Shown: positions 16,824-26,193 of the stretch, one piece after another
How the letters are laid out: each line of letters opens with the position of its first letter
Numbering within the stretch: position 1 is the stretch's first letter
Assembly (NCBI GenBank): GCA_015061685.1
Contig: SUWD01000006.1
Coordinates: forward strand, 58,029-122,028
Source: Lentisphaerota bacterium
GTDB taxonomy: Bacteria; Verrucomicrobiota; Lentisphaeria; Victivallales; Victivallaceae
Direction of reading: 5' to 3'
DNA length: 64,000 bases
The notes under the pieces: generated by a model
Database searches by the model: none
The model's input: the letters and a program-made list of their open reading frames with translations, nothing else
What the model was told of the DNA's origin: nothing
Position numbers and translations under genes: made by a program

Positions 16824-18533
16824 TCAATTCTCATCCCGCATCGTAACGAAAATAACCTCTTCAAGCGTGGAAATACCCGCTTCTGCTTTACGGATTGCGT
16901 CATCACGCAAACTTCTCATACCATTGCGGCGGGCAAATGAACGCAAGGTTCCACTGGTCTCATTGGCAAAAATCAACCGGGCTATCTCCTCGGTGATAAG
17001 GAAGATCTCATAAATACCGACACGCCCCTTGTACCCGGTATAGCCGCAATGACGGCATCCTTTACCTTTGATAAACTTGTGATTGGCAAGATATTCGTCG
17101 GACAACCCCAGAATACGCTTCTCCGCAGCACTCGGAGTATATGGTTCAGCACACTCCTTGCAAACCCGCCGCAGCAGACGCTGTGCCATTGCCGCACGCA
17201 ACGCCGTGGCAACCAGAAACGGCTTGACACCCATATCAACCAGACGGGCAACCGCACCAGGAGCGTCATTGGTGTGCAGCGTACTGAAAACCAAGTGACC
17301 GGTAAGAGCGGCGTTGATGGCGATTTCAGCAGTTTCCAGGTCTCGAATCTCACCAACCATGATGATGTTTGGTGCCTGACGCAACATACTTCGCAGAGCC
17401 GCCGCAAAAGTCATGTCCACATGCCGGTCAACCTGCACCTGATTGATACCCGGAAGCTGATACTCAATCGGGTCTTCTACGGTGATGAGTTTGCGGGCGG
17501 TGGTGTTGATCGTATTCAAAAAGGCGTACAGCGAAGTCGTTTTACCCGAACCGGTCGGCCCGGTAACCAGAAAGATACCGTCCGGATAGTTGATGATACG
17601 GGTAACCAATTCAAGGTCATCTGCGTAGAATCCCAGACGGGGAATGTCAAGCTGGATACTGCTCTTGTCCAGAATACGCATAACGATACTCTCACCGAAT
17701 ACTGTCGGAATGGATGATACACGCAAGTCAATATCTTTATCTCCGACCGACAACTGGATACGACCGTCCTGCGGAATACGTTTTTCAGTAATGTCCAGAT
17801 GGGCCATAATTTTCATACGGCTGGTGAAATTGGACTGCAGATACTTCGGCGGTCCGTCCACTTCCCGGAGCGAACCGTCGATACGGTAACGTACCCGGTA
17901 ACGCTTTTCCATCGGTTCAAGGTGGATATCCGATGCCCGCATTTTGTAAGCATCAATAATGATCTTGGAGACCAGACGGATGATCGGAGCATTATCATCA
18001 TCTTCGGTACCGGCAGCAAAACCGGACTCTTCGCCGATAATCATTTCCGCAGAACCGATATCAACATCTTTTTGAGAACTGCCGGTGTCTTCCACTTCCT
18101 CCGGGTAATATTTCTCAATGGCAGCAAGGATCTGACCTATCGGAGCAATAACCGCATCCACATCACTGCCAAGCAGATAACGCAGAGTGTCAAGTTTTTC
18201 CATATCCGTGGGATCTTCCATTGCCACAGTCATCCACACTCCGTCATTGGAAACCGGAACGACCTGATAATAACGGGCATAATCACCACGCAGAGAATCG
18301 ATCACCTCCTGGGGGATATCATAATCCTCCAGACTGACCATTTCCATACCATACTGCTGGGCAAGCATCCCCAACAGATTGTCATAATTAACGACATTGC
18401 TGTTGACCAATTCGGCGATTATATCACTGCTGCCGGCATCTATTGCGGCACTGCGGGCAGCTTCGATCTGGTCTGCATCTGCCATCTGGTACTCTTGCAG
18501 AAGCTTGAGTACGAATTCCTGATCCTTAATCAA
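16824..18533 (-). CDS. gspE: Type II secretion/pilus assembly ATPase GspE/PilB, copy B
   Basis: 569 residues, same architecture as copy A: MshEN-like N-terminus (FVLKLLQEYQMADADQIEAA), Walker A GPTGSGKTTSLYAFLN, Walker B IMVGEIRDLETAEIA, STLHTNDAPGAV, zinc Cys pairs (CKEC and CRHCGYTGYKG). The start appears to be TTG at 18533 with GGGAG seven bases upstream; no ATG fits better. Sequence drift between the two copies (different N-terminal halves, conserved ATPase core) indicates an old duplication rather than a recent one. It is upstream of copy A by 23 bases. Confidence 0.94.
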   Translation of the reverse strand: MIKDQEFVLKLLQEYQMADADQIEAARSAAIDAGSSDIIAELVNSNVVNYDNLLGMLAQQYGMEMVSLEDYDIPQEVIDSLRGDYARYYQVVPVSNDGVWMTVAMEDPTDMEKLDTLRYLLGSDVDAVIAPIGQILAAIEKYYPEEVEDTGSSQKDVDIGSAEMIIGEESGFAAGTEDDDNAPIIRLVSKIIIDAYKMRASDIHLEPMEKRYRVRYRIDGSLREVDGPPKYLQSNFTSRMKIMAHLDITEKRIPQDGRIQLSVGDKDIDLRVSSIPTVFGESIVMRILDKSSIQLDIPRLGFYADDLELVTRIINYPDGIFLVTGPTGSGKTTSLYAFLNTINTTARKLITVEDPIEYQLPGINQVQVDRHVDMTFAAALRSMLRQAPNIIMVGEIRDLETAEIAINAALTGHLVFSTLHTNDAPGAVARLVDMGVKPFLVATALRAAMAQRLLRRVCKECAEPYTPSAAEKRILGLSDEYLANHKFIKGKGCRHCGYTGYKGRVGIYEIFLITEEIARLIFANETSGTLRSFARRNGMRSLRDDAIRKAEAGISTLEEVIFVTMRDEN

Positions 18534-18611
18534 TCTTTGGCTCCCTTACTGCACTACTTGTCAATAAAAAAATATACTACAAAGAAAACTTAACCCCAAT
18601 AATGGATTTTG

Positions 18612-19814
18612 TCAAGCGTCAATTTCAATATCCTGAATAATTTTTTCAAGTATTCCGGCATAATCAGGAATTTTTGACTCTTCTTTCAATGCCAGATCAA
18701 CCGGAGCAGATGTTGCCGGATTGGACGGGGCAAAAACCGTACAACTGTCCGGCACCTGTACACTAGACTGCTTCATCGTATCGATTTTTTCAGCAATGGC
18801 AATAGTTTCAAGCTTGTCCGCACCAACCAGAGGACGCAATACCAGCATATCTATTGCCCGGTTGATCGTATCCATATTGGCGACAGTCTGACTGGCGACC
18901 TGCCCGAGAGCTTCACCGGTGACCAGAGCTTTGCAATCTTCCCGGCGGGCAACTGCTTCGGCAATGCGGAACATCGCCCGGCGGTAAAGCACCGTACGCA
19001 ATCTTTCGGAACAGTTGTCCCGTACCGCTTTTTGAAATTCCGCAAGGTTCACAATAAACAAACGCCCTTTCCGCTGAAATGTATTGAGTTTTGCCGCCAG
19101 CCCGCGAACTTTGTCCACCGTTTCCGGCGGCGTGTAGGGAGAACTGTGGAATGTAATATAGTCCGTCGGCGATCCACGCTTCATTATCTGCCAGGCGGCA
19201 ACAGGTGAATCTATTCCGCCGGAAAGCAAGGTCAACACCCGGGGATTGGAACCTACCGGCAAACCGCCGGGTCCATGGATCACATCAAAGTAAAGAGCGG
19301 AAAATTCATCCCGGATCTCACACCCCAAAGTAATATCGGCATTTTTGAGATTGATGGTAAAGGAGTTTTCTCCGAGTTTTTCAGCGATTGCAGTAACCAG
19401 ATCGATCTCGATCTGATTGCTGGTCAGAGCGAAGCGTTTGTTGCTGCGGCGGGCACGCACCCGGAAAGAAGGACATTCTTTGCTGCTTGCGGCAAAGACT
19501 TCCGGAGCGAGCTCCAGAGCAGTCTGCCGGATAACATCCATATCCACCGGCAGCAGGACAGCCGGAGAGAATGATTCCAAACCGAAAACATTTTTCAATT
19601 TTCCGCAGATTTGAGGTAAAATTTCCGGATCAAAGAAACCGCTGTCATTGCCCGGCTCGATCCAAACCCTGCCCCGGATGCGTTTGATCCGGCACTCCGG
19701 AGCAATAGATTTGACAGCATGACGCATGTTATCGACCAGGCACTTTTCAAACATATTGCGGTTATTGCCTTTGGTAGCTATCTCATGATAACGGCAAATT
19801 ATACAATTGAACAC
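18612..19814 (-). CDS. thiI: tRNA 4-thiouridine synthetase ThiI (no rhodanese domain)
   Basis: 400 residues. Adenylates U8 of tRNA for sulfur insertion. N-terminal ferredoxin-like domain, THUMP region and the PP-loop LLSGGIDSPVAAW at about residues 190-202, followed by YRRAMFRIAEA and TGEALGQVASQT, both ThiI marks. The C-terminal rhodanese domain of E. coli ThiI is missing, as in many bacteria that use a separate sulfurtransferase. GTG start at 19814 preceded by GGGGAGGGG. The following AT-rich gap to 20027 contains the tRNA promoter. Confidence 0.94.
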   Translation of the reverse strand: MFNCIICRYHEIATKGNNRNMFEKCLVDNMRHAVKSIAPECRIKRIRGRVWIEPGNDSGFFDPEILPQICGKLKNVFGLESFSPAVLLPVDMDVIRQTALELAPEVFAASSKECPSFRVRARRSNKRFALTSNQIEIDLVTAIAEKLGENSFTINLKNADITLGCEIRDEFSALYFDVIHGPGGLPVGSNPRVLTLLSGGIDSPVAAWQIMKRGSPTDYITFHSSPYTPPETVDKVRGLAAKLNTFQRKGRLFIVNLAEFQKAVRDNCSERLRTVLYRRAMFRIAEAVARREDCKALVTGEALGQVASQTVANMDTINRAIDMLVLRPLVGADKLETIAIAEKIDTMKQSSVQVPDSCTVFAPSNPATSAPVDLALKEESKIPDYAGILEKIIQDIEIDA

Positions 19815-20027
19815 GATTCCCCTCCCCTGAAAACAAGCGGTAAAATTTTTATTATCTTATAATATAGTGTGTTTTTGCAGTATAGACAAATGCAAAAAGG
19901 TAAAAGGAAGGCAAAAAAAACGTATTTTTTCAAAAAAAAAGCTTTTTTTTTCAGTTTTCACTTGCAAAAATAAAAATCGGAGGTATATTAGGTAACATGA
20001 TGATGGAACAAACATCACCGGTTATCC

Positions 20028-20104
20028 GGGCGTATAGCTCAGTTGGTTAGAGCGCCACGTTGACATCGTGGAGGTCGTAGATTCGAGTTCTACTACGCCC
20101 ACCA
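20028..20104 (+). tRNA. tRNA-Val(GAC)
   Basis: Acceptor GGGCGTA (20028-20034) pairs with TACGCCC (20094-20100). Anticodon arm CCACG-TTGACAT-CGTGG gives anticodon GAC. T-loop is TTCGAGT. Discriminator A and an encoded CCA end at 20104. Upstream TTGCAA and TATATT, 16 bases apart (about 19971-19998), are a plausible promoter. Confidence 0.96.
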
Positions 20105-20112
20105 AAATTTCT

Positions 20113-20144
20113 ACCTCGTAATCAATAGGTTACGAGGTTTTTTC
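20113..20144 (+). terminator. Terminator of tRNA-Val
   Basis: ACCTCGTAA (20113-20121) pairs with TTACGAGGT (20130-20138) around an eight-base loop and runs into a T-tract, nine bases after the tRNA end. Confidence 0.9.
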
Positions 20145-20186
20145 TTGCCCTCTTTTTCCGCTCAAAACTGCACTTTTAATGCCTCT

Positions 20187-20246
20187 TCGACGGTTTGCGA
20201 CAGAAACTCATATAGATTTCTGTACACTCCTCTCACCAACCGTCGA
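20187..20246. repeat. 60-base compound hairpin
   Basis: Outer arms TCGACGGTT (20187-20195) and AACCGTCGA (20238-20246); inner arms ACAGAAA (20200-20206) and TTTCTGT (20217-20223). It lacks a clear T-run on either side. It lies between the tRNA terminator and the end of the AraC gene, so it may stop or stabilise that transcript, or be a small repeat element. Confidence 0.55.
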
Positions 20247-20258
20247 TGAACCCTCTTT

Positions 20259-21218
20259 TTATTCATCCAGAGCTTCTGCCGCCGTACCGCTCAAAGCGGC
20301 AACCGACGGCAATCTGCTGATTCCATCCTGAAATTCCCGGCGGTAGTGCAGCGGAGTCATATGCAAACTTTTTTTGAAGATCGTCCCCAAATAATTACCG
20401 GATGCAAAACCGCTCTCCATGGCAATCATTTCCAGATTTTTGTCCGTTTCCTTGAGTAAAGCACACGCCTTTCGCAGCCGCTGGCGGGTGAGAAACTGCA
20501 CCGGAGTCGTCCGGTAATACTTCTTGAATTCACGGAAAAGCCCCGCCCTCGACATACCACAACGTTTACACATCCGGCTGACCGGCCATTTTTGAGCACA
20601 ATTTTGAGCCATATTCACCGCCAGTTTGCCAATGTTATTCATCGAAGAATCAACATGTTCTCCGTCCCTCTCCTGACCGCACACTGCATGACAGAACAAA
20701 CGCAGAAGTTCAATGAATTTCCCCACCATCGCAAATTGCCAGCCCGACGGATGATCCCTTTTCAATTCCATCATTGTTTTCAACAATATAACCGCCTGCA
20801 GAAAATCGTCCGTCTCCAGAAAATTGCGGGAAACTGTACCGCCGGATGACAAATAAGTCCGGGGAGTGATCACAAAAAGTTTCTGAAAACCCTCCGTATT
20901 GGCAATGTCAAATAATGGCAGTTTGCCGGAATCAAAGTCAACCAGAATATTATAATAGCAGAACTTCTCATCCCCGTAATTATGGTGCATCCCCGGCGGA
21001 ATCACCAATATTTCCTGGGCCTGCAGCAAATAACTCTGATTCTCACAAGTGTGCCGGGAATTGCCCTCAACAACCAGAACTATCTCGTAAAATCCGTCAT
21101 GATGATGCCATCCAGGAGAACCTGTCCGGTCAAGAAGCTGCACGGCAAGAGGGAAATTCTCGGTTTCAAAAACAAAATCATAGGCAACAAGTTTATGTTT
21201 TTCTGCGGAGTTTTTCAT
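20259..21218 (-). CDS. AraC-family transcriptional regulator with cupin sensor
   Basis: 319 residues. The N-terminal half is an arabinose-binding-like cupin (HHHDGFYEIVLVVEGNSRHT, ILVIPPGMHHNYG); the C-terminal half has two helix-turn-helix motifs (VSRMCKRCGMSRAGLFREFK, then LEMIAMESGFASGNYLGTIFKK) with the AraC signature. Divergent from the hydrolase gene at 21405 with a 186-base gap that contains repeated TACTATTT-type boxes (21224-21320), probable operators. Predicted to control the linked polysaccharide genes in response to a released sugar. Which sugar (rhamnose, for example) is inference from the neighbour at 26194. Confidence 0.9.
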   Translation of the reverse strand: MKNSAEKHKLVAYDFVFETENFPLAVQLLDRTGSPGWHHHDGFYEIVLVVEGNSRHTCENQSYLLQAQEILVIPPGMHHNYGDEKFCYYNILVDFDSGKLPLFDIANTEGFQKLFVITPRTYLSSGGTVSRNFLETDDFLQAVILLKTMMELKRDHPSGWQFAMVGKFIELLRLFCHAVCGQERDGEHVDSSMNNIGKLAVNMAQNCAQKWPVSRMCKRCGMSRAGLFREFKKYYRTTPVQFLTRQRLRKACALLKETDKNLEMIAMESGFASGNYLGTIFKKSLHMTPLHYRREFQDGISRLPSVAALSGTAAEALDE

Positions 21219-21223
21219 ATTGA

Positions 21224-21320
21224 TACTATTTAAATGTTTTTTTATACTATTTCAGTAGCATAAAAGCTTGTTTTGTTGTACATTAATTGCTGAAAAATGA
21301 ATTTTTTGATTCTATTTCAC
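21224..21320. promoter_or_regulatory. Candidate AraC operator repeats in the divergent region
   Basis: Three direct repeats: TACTATTT (21224), TACTATTTCAG (21245) and TTCTATTTCAC (21310). The first two start 21 bases apart, two DNA turns, which suits tandem binding by an AraC-type protein; the third is nearest the downstream gene. The run TATATATAAATTA after it could hold the -10. Confidence 0.45.
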
Positions 21321-21404
21321 TGCATATATATAAATTAACACAAAAAAATAATTTGTCAAACACTTCAGTTATCAAAACAATAAAGATATGAAAGGAAACA
21401 GGTT

Positions 21405-24400
21405 ATGAAAAAGTCAGCATCCATCTTAACAGTGATATCTTTTCTATTGACCGCACATGCGGAAAGTATCGTCTGGAATAAAGACAACAATTTTAACAAC
21501 TGGCGGCATTTTTTCAATGTCAGCGGCAAGATCGAAAATGGTTTTATCAAGCTTACCGGCATAAAATTCGATCCGCAAATGAGCAACCGGGCTGTCACAA
21601 TTGATCCCAAAAATTTTGATACGCTGGTCTATACCTGCAAAGTTACCGGACCGGGACCTAAAAAAACCGGAGAATTTTACTTCTGGCAAACTGGCAGCAA
21701 AGCCACCCCCCGGCAGTCTTGGCAACTGCCGGAATTGATCTGCGACGGAGAATTCCACACTTACTCTGTCCGCCCCGCAGATCTTACCACCTGGCTGGAG
21801 TGCGGTACGGTCTCCGGGATCCGGCTGGATATAACCAACAGTGCCGGAGGTACTATTGAAATTCAGGAAATCAGACTCGAAAAAAGTTCTAACGCCACTT
21901 CCGGAGCAAAAGATGTCCCGGCTCTGGTCTGGAACAAAGAAAACAACTTCAAGCCGTGGAAATATTTCCTGCACAGCAAGGGAGTGATCGCAAATGGCAT
22001 GATCTCTTTCACCGAAATAAAATTTGACTGCGGCATTGAAGCACGCAATATCACGCCGGTCGATCCGGAAGCATACAATACCATCTCTTTCACTTACCGG
22101 GCTGCCGGCACCGGCAATTTGCAAGGGCAATTCTTTTTCAAAAACGACAATATGAAATTTTCTGAAAAAACCAGAGTCACCCTGCCCGCACTGATTGCTG
22201 ACGGTAAATGGCACACCATTGAACGTCAAATCCAAAACCCGGCATGGAAAGAGTGCGGCAAAATCACCTCCCTGCGACTCGATCCAACTGATTCTGCCGG
22301 TGGCACTCTGGATATAAGCGAAATAAAACTGCTGAAAAAAGATTATCCTGAAAACGTAAAAAAAAACGTTGATTCCTCAAATATAAAGCCTTCTGCGGCA
22401 GTCACCGTACCGGACGGCAAACTTGATGCTCCAAAATGGCAGGCGGAAAAATCAGAACTCTGGCAGAAAAATGATACCAAAACCGCCGTTCCGGAAAAAT
22501 ATTTTCAGGGAAGTATGATCCGTTCTCCTCAAGATCTTTACAAAGGAAGCAAGTACCAGGATTTCTATTTGAGAAAAACTTTTGAACTTGACAAAACTCC
22601 GGTTCTCGGATTTTTACAATTCACCGCCGATGATTGTGCTCAAGCTTTTGTAAACGGACAAATGGTTGGAGTTTCAAACGATTGGAGTACCGGAGTTTCT
22701 CTGGATGTCAGCAAATTTCTCAAACAGGGCAAAAATACTCTTGCATTTCATTATGTAAATTCCTCTACCTACGGCGGAGTCCTCGCTGAACTCTATGTGC
22801 AGTATGCCGACGGCAGCTGTGAAAGGATCAATTCCGATAAAAGCTTCAAAAGTTCGGTCAATGCCGCAAACTCCTGGAATCGCAGCGACTTTAGCGATGC
22901 ACAATGGGAACCCGTTATCGAACAATCCGCTCCTCCTGCCGCCCCGTGGAAAGTGGTAATTCCTTACCAATTTTTCAGCAATATGCAGAAAATCGAAATG
23001 GTCGATATTACTCCCCAAACAGTAAATGCCGGTGAAAACATCACCCTCTCTTTGCTCTGCATGGGAAAAATCCCGGAAAAAAGTTTTTCCGCAGATATCG
23101 TTCTTAAACGTGGTCAGATGGAATTTTTACGGGACAAAGTGACTTTGACTGAAAAAAACTTTATCCCGCAAAGCAAAGACAAATGGCTCCTGAAGTTTGA
23201 TTATCCGATCCACCTTTATGCTCCGGAAGGCAATTTCGATATTGGAGTTTCATCGGATATTTTTTCTATTCAGGGAAAAAATATGCAAATTTCAGTAAAA
23301 AAAGCAACTCATGATCCGAATTTCCCGACTGATATAAAATTTCAGGTCAACCGCAAAGGAGAAAGACCGTTTTTTGAACTTAATGGCAAGCCTTTTTATC
23401 TTTGTATGACCGGAACTACTTTCACTCCGGCAAAGATAAATTGTACCGCCGTTTATCCAAATTTTCTTACTTTGCATTGTGCCGCCGGCAAGATCAATTC
23501 CGATGAACTTGACCGGGCAATAATCAAATCTGCCCGCAATTACCCGGATGCGTACTTCATCATCAAATTGCGAATGGATATTTCCAGCGATTGGGCAGAG
23601 CGTTTCCCGGATGAACTCTGTCGGGATGAAGATTACAAAATCAATTACTATGGCGGTCATGGAGCATTCAGTTATTCAAGTAAAGCGGCTTTGCAGGAAA
23701 TGCTCAATAATCTGGAAAAAATAATAAATTATCTGGAAAGCGGTCCGTATGCCAGCCGAATACTCGGATATATGATCGTCGGAGGAGACACCATAGAGTG
23801 GCTCGGTTGGAGATCTCAAAGCGGAAAAGCTCTTGATTTCTCTGGGTGTGCCGTAAAAGCATACAAACAATTTGCCACAGAAAACTACCCGGATTTGAAA
23901 AATCCTTACGTCCCCGGCACTGCTGAACGTTCTGCCAGAGATGGAAATTCACTGCTCTTTGATCAGCAAAAGCATCTCAATCTGATCGCATACAATGAAT
24001 TTACTTCAGATGCTGTTGCCAATGTTGTTATCAATTTGTGCCGCAAAGTCAAAGAGATGACAGGTGACAGCAAAGTTGTCGGCACTTACTATGGTTATAC
24101 TTCCACTTTGAATTACACCGGTCAGGCACACAGCCGGGCACACTTTGCACTGAAAAAAGTTCTGGATTCCGGAGCGGTCGATTTTCTGATGAGCCCGCAA
24201 AGTTACCCGTTGAGAGCTTTGGGCGAAACATGCGGAGAAATGAAACCCTTTGCCACGCTGGTAAATAACGGAATTGTTTCCGTACTGGAAAACGATCAGC
24301 GAACCCACAACAGTCTCTATGATACAGTAACTTCCGGTGGAAGATACCAAACGATCAACCACAAACAGACCCTCAATATCTATCGCAGAGATATGATTAT

Positions 24401-25445
24401 GGCAATCATCCGCCGTCAGCCCGGATATATGATCCAAATTAAAAGCGGACATGAATTGAATTTCCCGCAAATCGTTCAGGAAGCAGAAATAATCAGACTT
24501 CTGGGGCAATGGTCGCTGGATAAACAAAACCACCGCCGTGCCGAAGTCGCTTTGGTAGTCAGTGAAAAAAGTATAACATCCCTGCCGAAAATCTCCGAAT
24601 TTGCCTGGTCGGGAATAACCGATCAATCTTACCGGGGGGACGGTTCTGTAAGAACTGAATTGCGTCACAAACCTTTGCTAAATTTTGAAACATTCATCGG
24701 TAATCATGGGTTATTCAACCGTTCCGGGGCAGCCGTCGATCAGCTGCTCGCCGAAGATCTGGCTGATAATCCGGGAGATTACAAGTTGTATGTTTTCCTC
24801 AACTGCTACAAGTACGATAAAAAATTCCAGCAGGCAATCAACAAACTTCAGCAGAAAAAATGTGTCCTGCTCTGGCTCTATGCTCCGGGATATACCAAAA
24901 ATATTCAAAGCAGCGTGGAATATATGCAGCAATTAACCGGTCTTAAATTTGAAAAGCTCTCCTTGCCGCACACATCCACGGTACAGTTTGCCGATAACCG
25001 TATCATGGGAACTCCACAGGCAAAGGTCACTCCCCTTTTCGCAGTAAATGATCCGGATGCCGAAATCCTTGCCCGTTACAGCAACGGCAAAGCGGGAGTG
25101 GCAATGAAAAAGAACGGAAATGCCCTGAATATCTTTTCCGGAGCATGGCAGCTTGACTTGGATTTCATTGATTTCGTACTTAAAAAAGCCGGAGTTTTTC
25201 AATATTCATCCACCCGTGACCCGCTTGATGCTGACAGTAATCTCATCATGCTCCATGCCCGAACTCCCGGAAATAAAACCATCAGACTGCCATACAAAAC
25301 AGATGTACTTGATGTTTTTAACCGTAAAATCATCGCCCGCAATACTGATTCATTTACAACCGGCATAAAATTGCATGAAACCAAATGTTTCTACTACGGA
25401 AATGAGGCTGAAAATTTACTTTCAGAACTCAACAAAATAAAGTAA
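21405..25445 (+). CDS. Secreted multidomain glycoside hydrolase-like protein (1346 aa)
   Basis: Signal peptide (about residues 1-19). Two tandem copies of a ~140-residue beta-sandwich-like domain follow (about 20-155 and 163-305): both open with VWNK(D/E)NNF, and share IEIQEI/LDISEI ends. Next comes a domain like the N-terminal sugar-binding sandwich of rhamnosidases (FTADDCAQAFVNGQMVG), then a long central and C-terminal part. That part has TIM-barrel-like features (RILGYMIVGGDTIEWLG; FLMSPQSYPLRALGE; VSVLENDQRTH) and a glutamine amidotransferase-like domain near 1120-1250 (YVFLNCYKYD, LLWLYAPGY), as in GH42-type beta-galactosidases. Specific family and substrate are not certain. First gene of the divergent sugar operon. 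Confidence 0.65.
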   Translation: MKKSASILTVISFLLTAHAESIVWNKDNNFNNWRHFFNVSGKIENGFIKLTGIKFDPQMSNRAVTIDPKNFDTLVYTCKVTGPGPKKTGEFYFWQTGSKATPRQSWQLPELICDGEFHTYSVRPADLTTWLECGTVSGIRLDITNSAGGTIEIQEIRLEKSSNATSGAKDVPALVWNKENNFKPWKYFLHSKGVIANGMISFTEIKFDCGIEARNITPVDPEAYNTISFTYRAAGTGNLQGQFFFKNDNMKFSEKTRVTLPALIADGKWHTIERQIQNPAWKECGKITSLRLDPTDSAGGTLDISEIKLLKKDYPENVKKNVDSSNIKPSAAVTVPDGKLDAPKWQAEKSELWQKNDTKTAVPEKYFQGSMIRSPQDLYKGSKYQDFYLRKTFELDKTPVLGFLQFTADDCAQAFVNGQMVGVSNDWSTGVSLDVSKFLKQGKNTLAFHYVNSSTYGGVLAELYVQYADGSCERINSDKSFKSSVNAANSWNRSDFSDAQWEPVIEQSAPPAAPWKVVIPYQFFSNMQKIEMVDITPQTVNAGENITLSLLCMGKIPEKSFSADIVLKRGQMEFLRDKVTLTEKNFIPQSKDKWLLKFDYPIHLYAPEGNFDIGVSSDIFSIQGKNMQISVKKATHDPNFPTDIKFQVNRKGERPFFELNGKPFYLCMTGTTFTPAKINCTAVYPNFLTLHCAAGKINSDELDRAIIKSARNYPDAYFIIKLRMDISSDWAERFPDELCRDEDYKINYYGGHGAFSYSSKAALQEMLNNLEKIINYLESGPYASRILGYMIVGGDTIEWLGWRSQSGKALDFSGCAVKAYKQFATENYPDLKNPYVPGTAERSARDGNSLLFDQQKHLNLIAYNEFTSDAVANVVINLCRKVKEMTGDSKVVGTYYGYTSTLNYTGQAHSRAHFALKKVLDSGAVDFLMSPQSYPLRALGETCGEMKPFATLVNNGIVSVLENDQRTHNSLYDTVTSGGRYQTINHKQTLNIYRRDMIMAIIRRQPGYMIQIKSGHELNFPQIVQEAEIIRLLGQWSLDKQNHRRAEVALVVSEKSITSLPKISEFAWSGITDQSYRGDGSVRTELRHKPLLNFETFIGNHGLFNRSGAAVDQLLAEDLADNPGDYKLYVFLNCYKYDKKFQQAINKLQQKKCVLLWLYAPGYTKNIQSSVEYMQQLTGLKFEKLSLPHTSTVQFADNRIMGTPQAKVTPLFAVNDPDAEILARYSNGKAGVAMKKNGNALNIFSGAWQLDLDFIDFVLKKAGVFQYSSTRDPLDADSNLIMLHARTPGNKTIRLPYKTDVLDVFNRKIIARNTDSFTTGIKLHETKCFYYGNEAENLLSELNKIK

Positions 25446-25461
25446 CCACAGGAGGTAAAAA

Positions 25462-26151
25462 ATGAAAAAACAGCACATCTTCACCTTGATAGAATTGCTC
25501 GTGGTGATCGCAATAATCGCCATTTTAGCAGCAATTCTGCTCCCGGCCCTCAATTCAGCAAGAGAAAGAGGACGCAGTGCCACATGTATCAACAACCTCA
25601 AACAGCTCGGTCTCTGGGTGCAAATGTACACCGATGCCAACGATGGATGGTATTGGAGAGCGTGGCTCAATCAGGACGGAACAACTCTCTACTGGGGAGT
25701 AAATGATACTCATCCTTTCAGCAAAGCCGGTTTTGTCTCCAATGCACCGGTAAAAATCGGTTCAACAGATACATTTACACTCAACAGTACCCCCGGAGGA
25801 CCTCTGGATTGTCCTTCTCACATCGGTGTCCCGCCAACCGGGTTTGCCAAAATATCATGTCTGGCATGGGATTACGGAATGAGTGCGTGGGCAGCTGAAG
25901 GGGCTTCTGCCAATGCAAAAAAAGTGATCAATCATAGTAATTTCATCGTATTTGCAGATTGCTACTCAGGATTTGCCAAGCCGAGAGATGACTCTGCTTC
26001 AAATTTGCATTATAAAAAAAATCCGCCAAATGGTTACACCATGTGGTTCGGACACAGCAATATGTCCAATGTCACCTTTGCCGACGGTCATGTGGAAAGT
26101 CGTACCGTTGACAGTCTGACAAGCAAAAATTTCCTTGGCAGTGCCAAATAA
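25462..26151 (+). CDS. Type II secretion pseudopilin (DUF1559-like, H-x9-DG)
   Basis: 229 residues. Prepilin N-terminus [20 protein letters not shown] with the conserved Glu at +5 of the processed protein, followed by [14 protein letters not shown]-terminal [14 protein letters not shown] fits the H-x9-DG signature of the pseudopilin families that are expanded in Lentisphaerae, Verrucomicrobia and Planctomycetes. AGGAGG lies five to six bases before the ATG. It is embedded between two glycoside hydrolase genes, so it may help export or display of these enzymes through the GspE/GspF machinery encoded at 13.8-18.5 kb (inference). Confidence 0.93.
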   Translation: MKKQHIFTLIELLVVIAIIAILAAILLPALNSARERGRSATCINNLKQLGLWVQMYTDANDGWYWRAWLNQDGTTLYWGVNDTHPFSKAGFVSNAPVKIGSTDTFTLNSTPGGPLDCPSHIGVPPTGFAKISCLAWDYGMSAWAAEGASANAKKVINHSNFIVFADCYSGFAKPRDDSASNLHYKKNPPNGYTMWFGHSNMSNVTFADGHVESRTVDSLTSKNFLGSAK

Positions 26152-26193
26152 ATTCCGATTTGTCTCAACTTCTTAACAACTGGGATATCTGCA

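Noticed and set aside
15109..18533. Recent duplication of gspE
   Set aside because: The copies share the ATPase core but their N-terminal halves are clearly divergent, which fits an old duplication.
18612..19814. ThiI as truncated gene
   Set aside because: The missing rhodanese domain is common in the family and the frame has proper start and stop, so it is not a broken gene.
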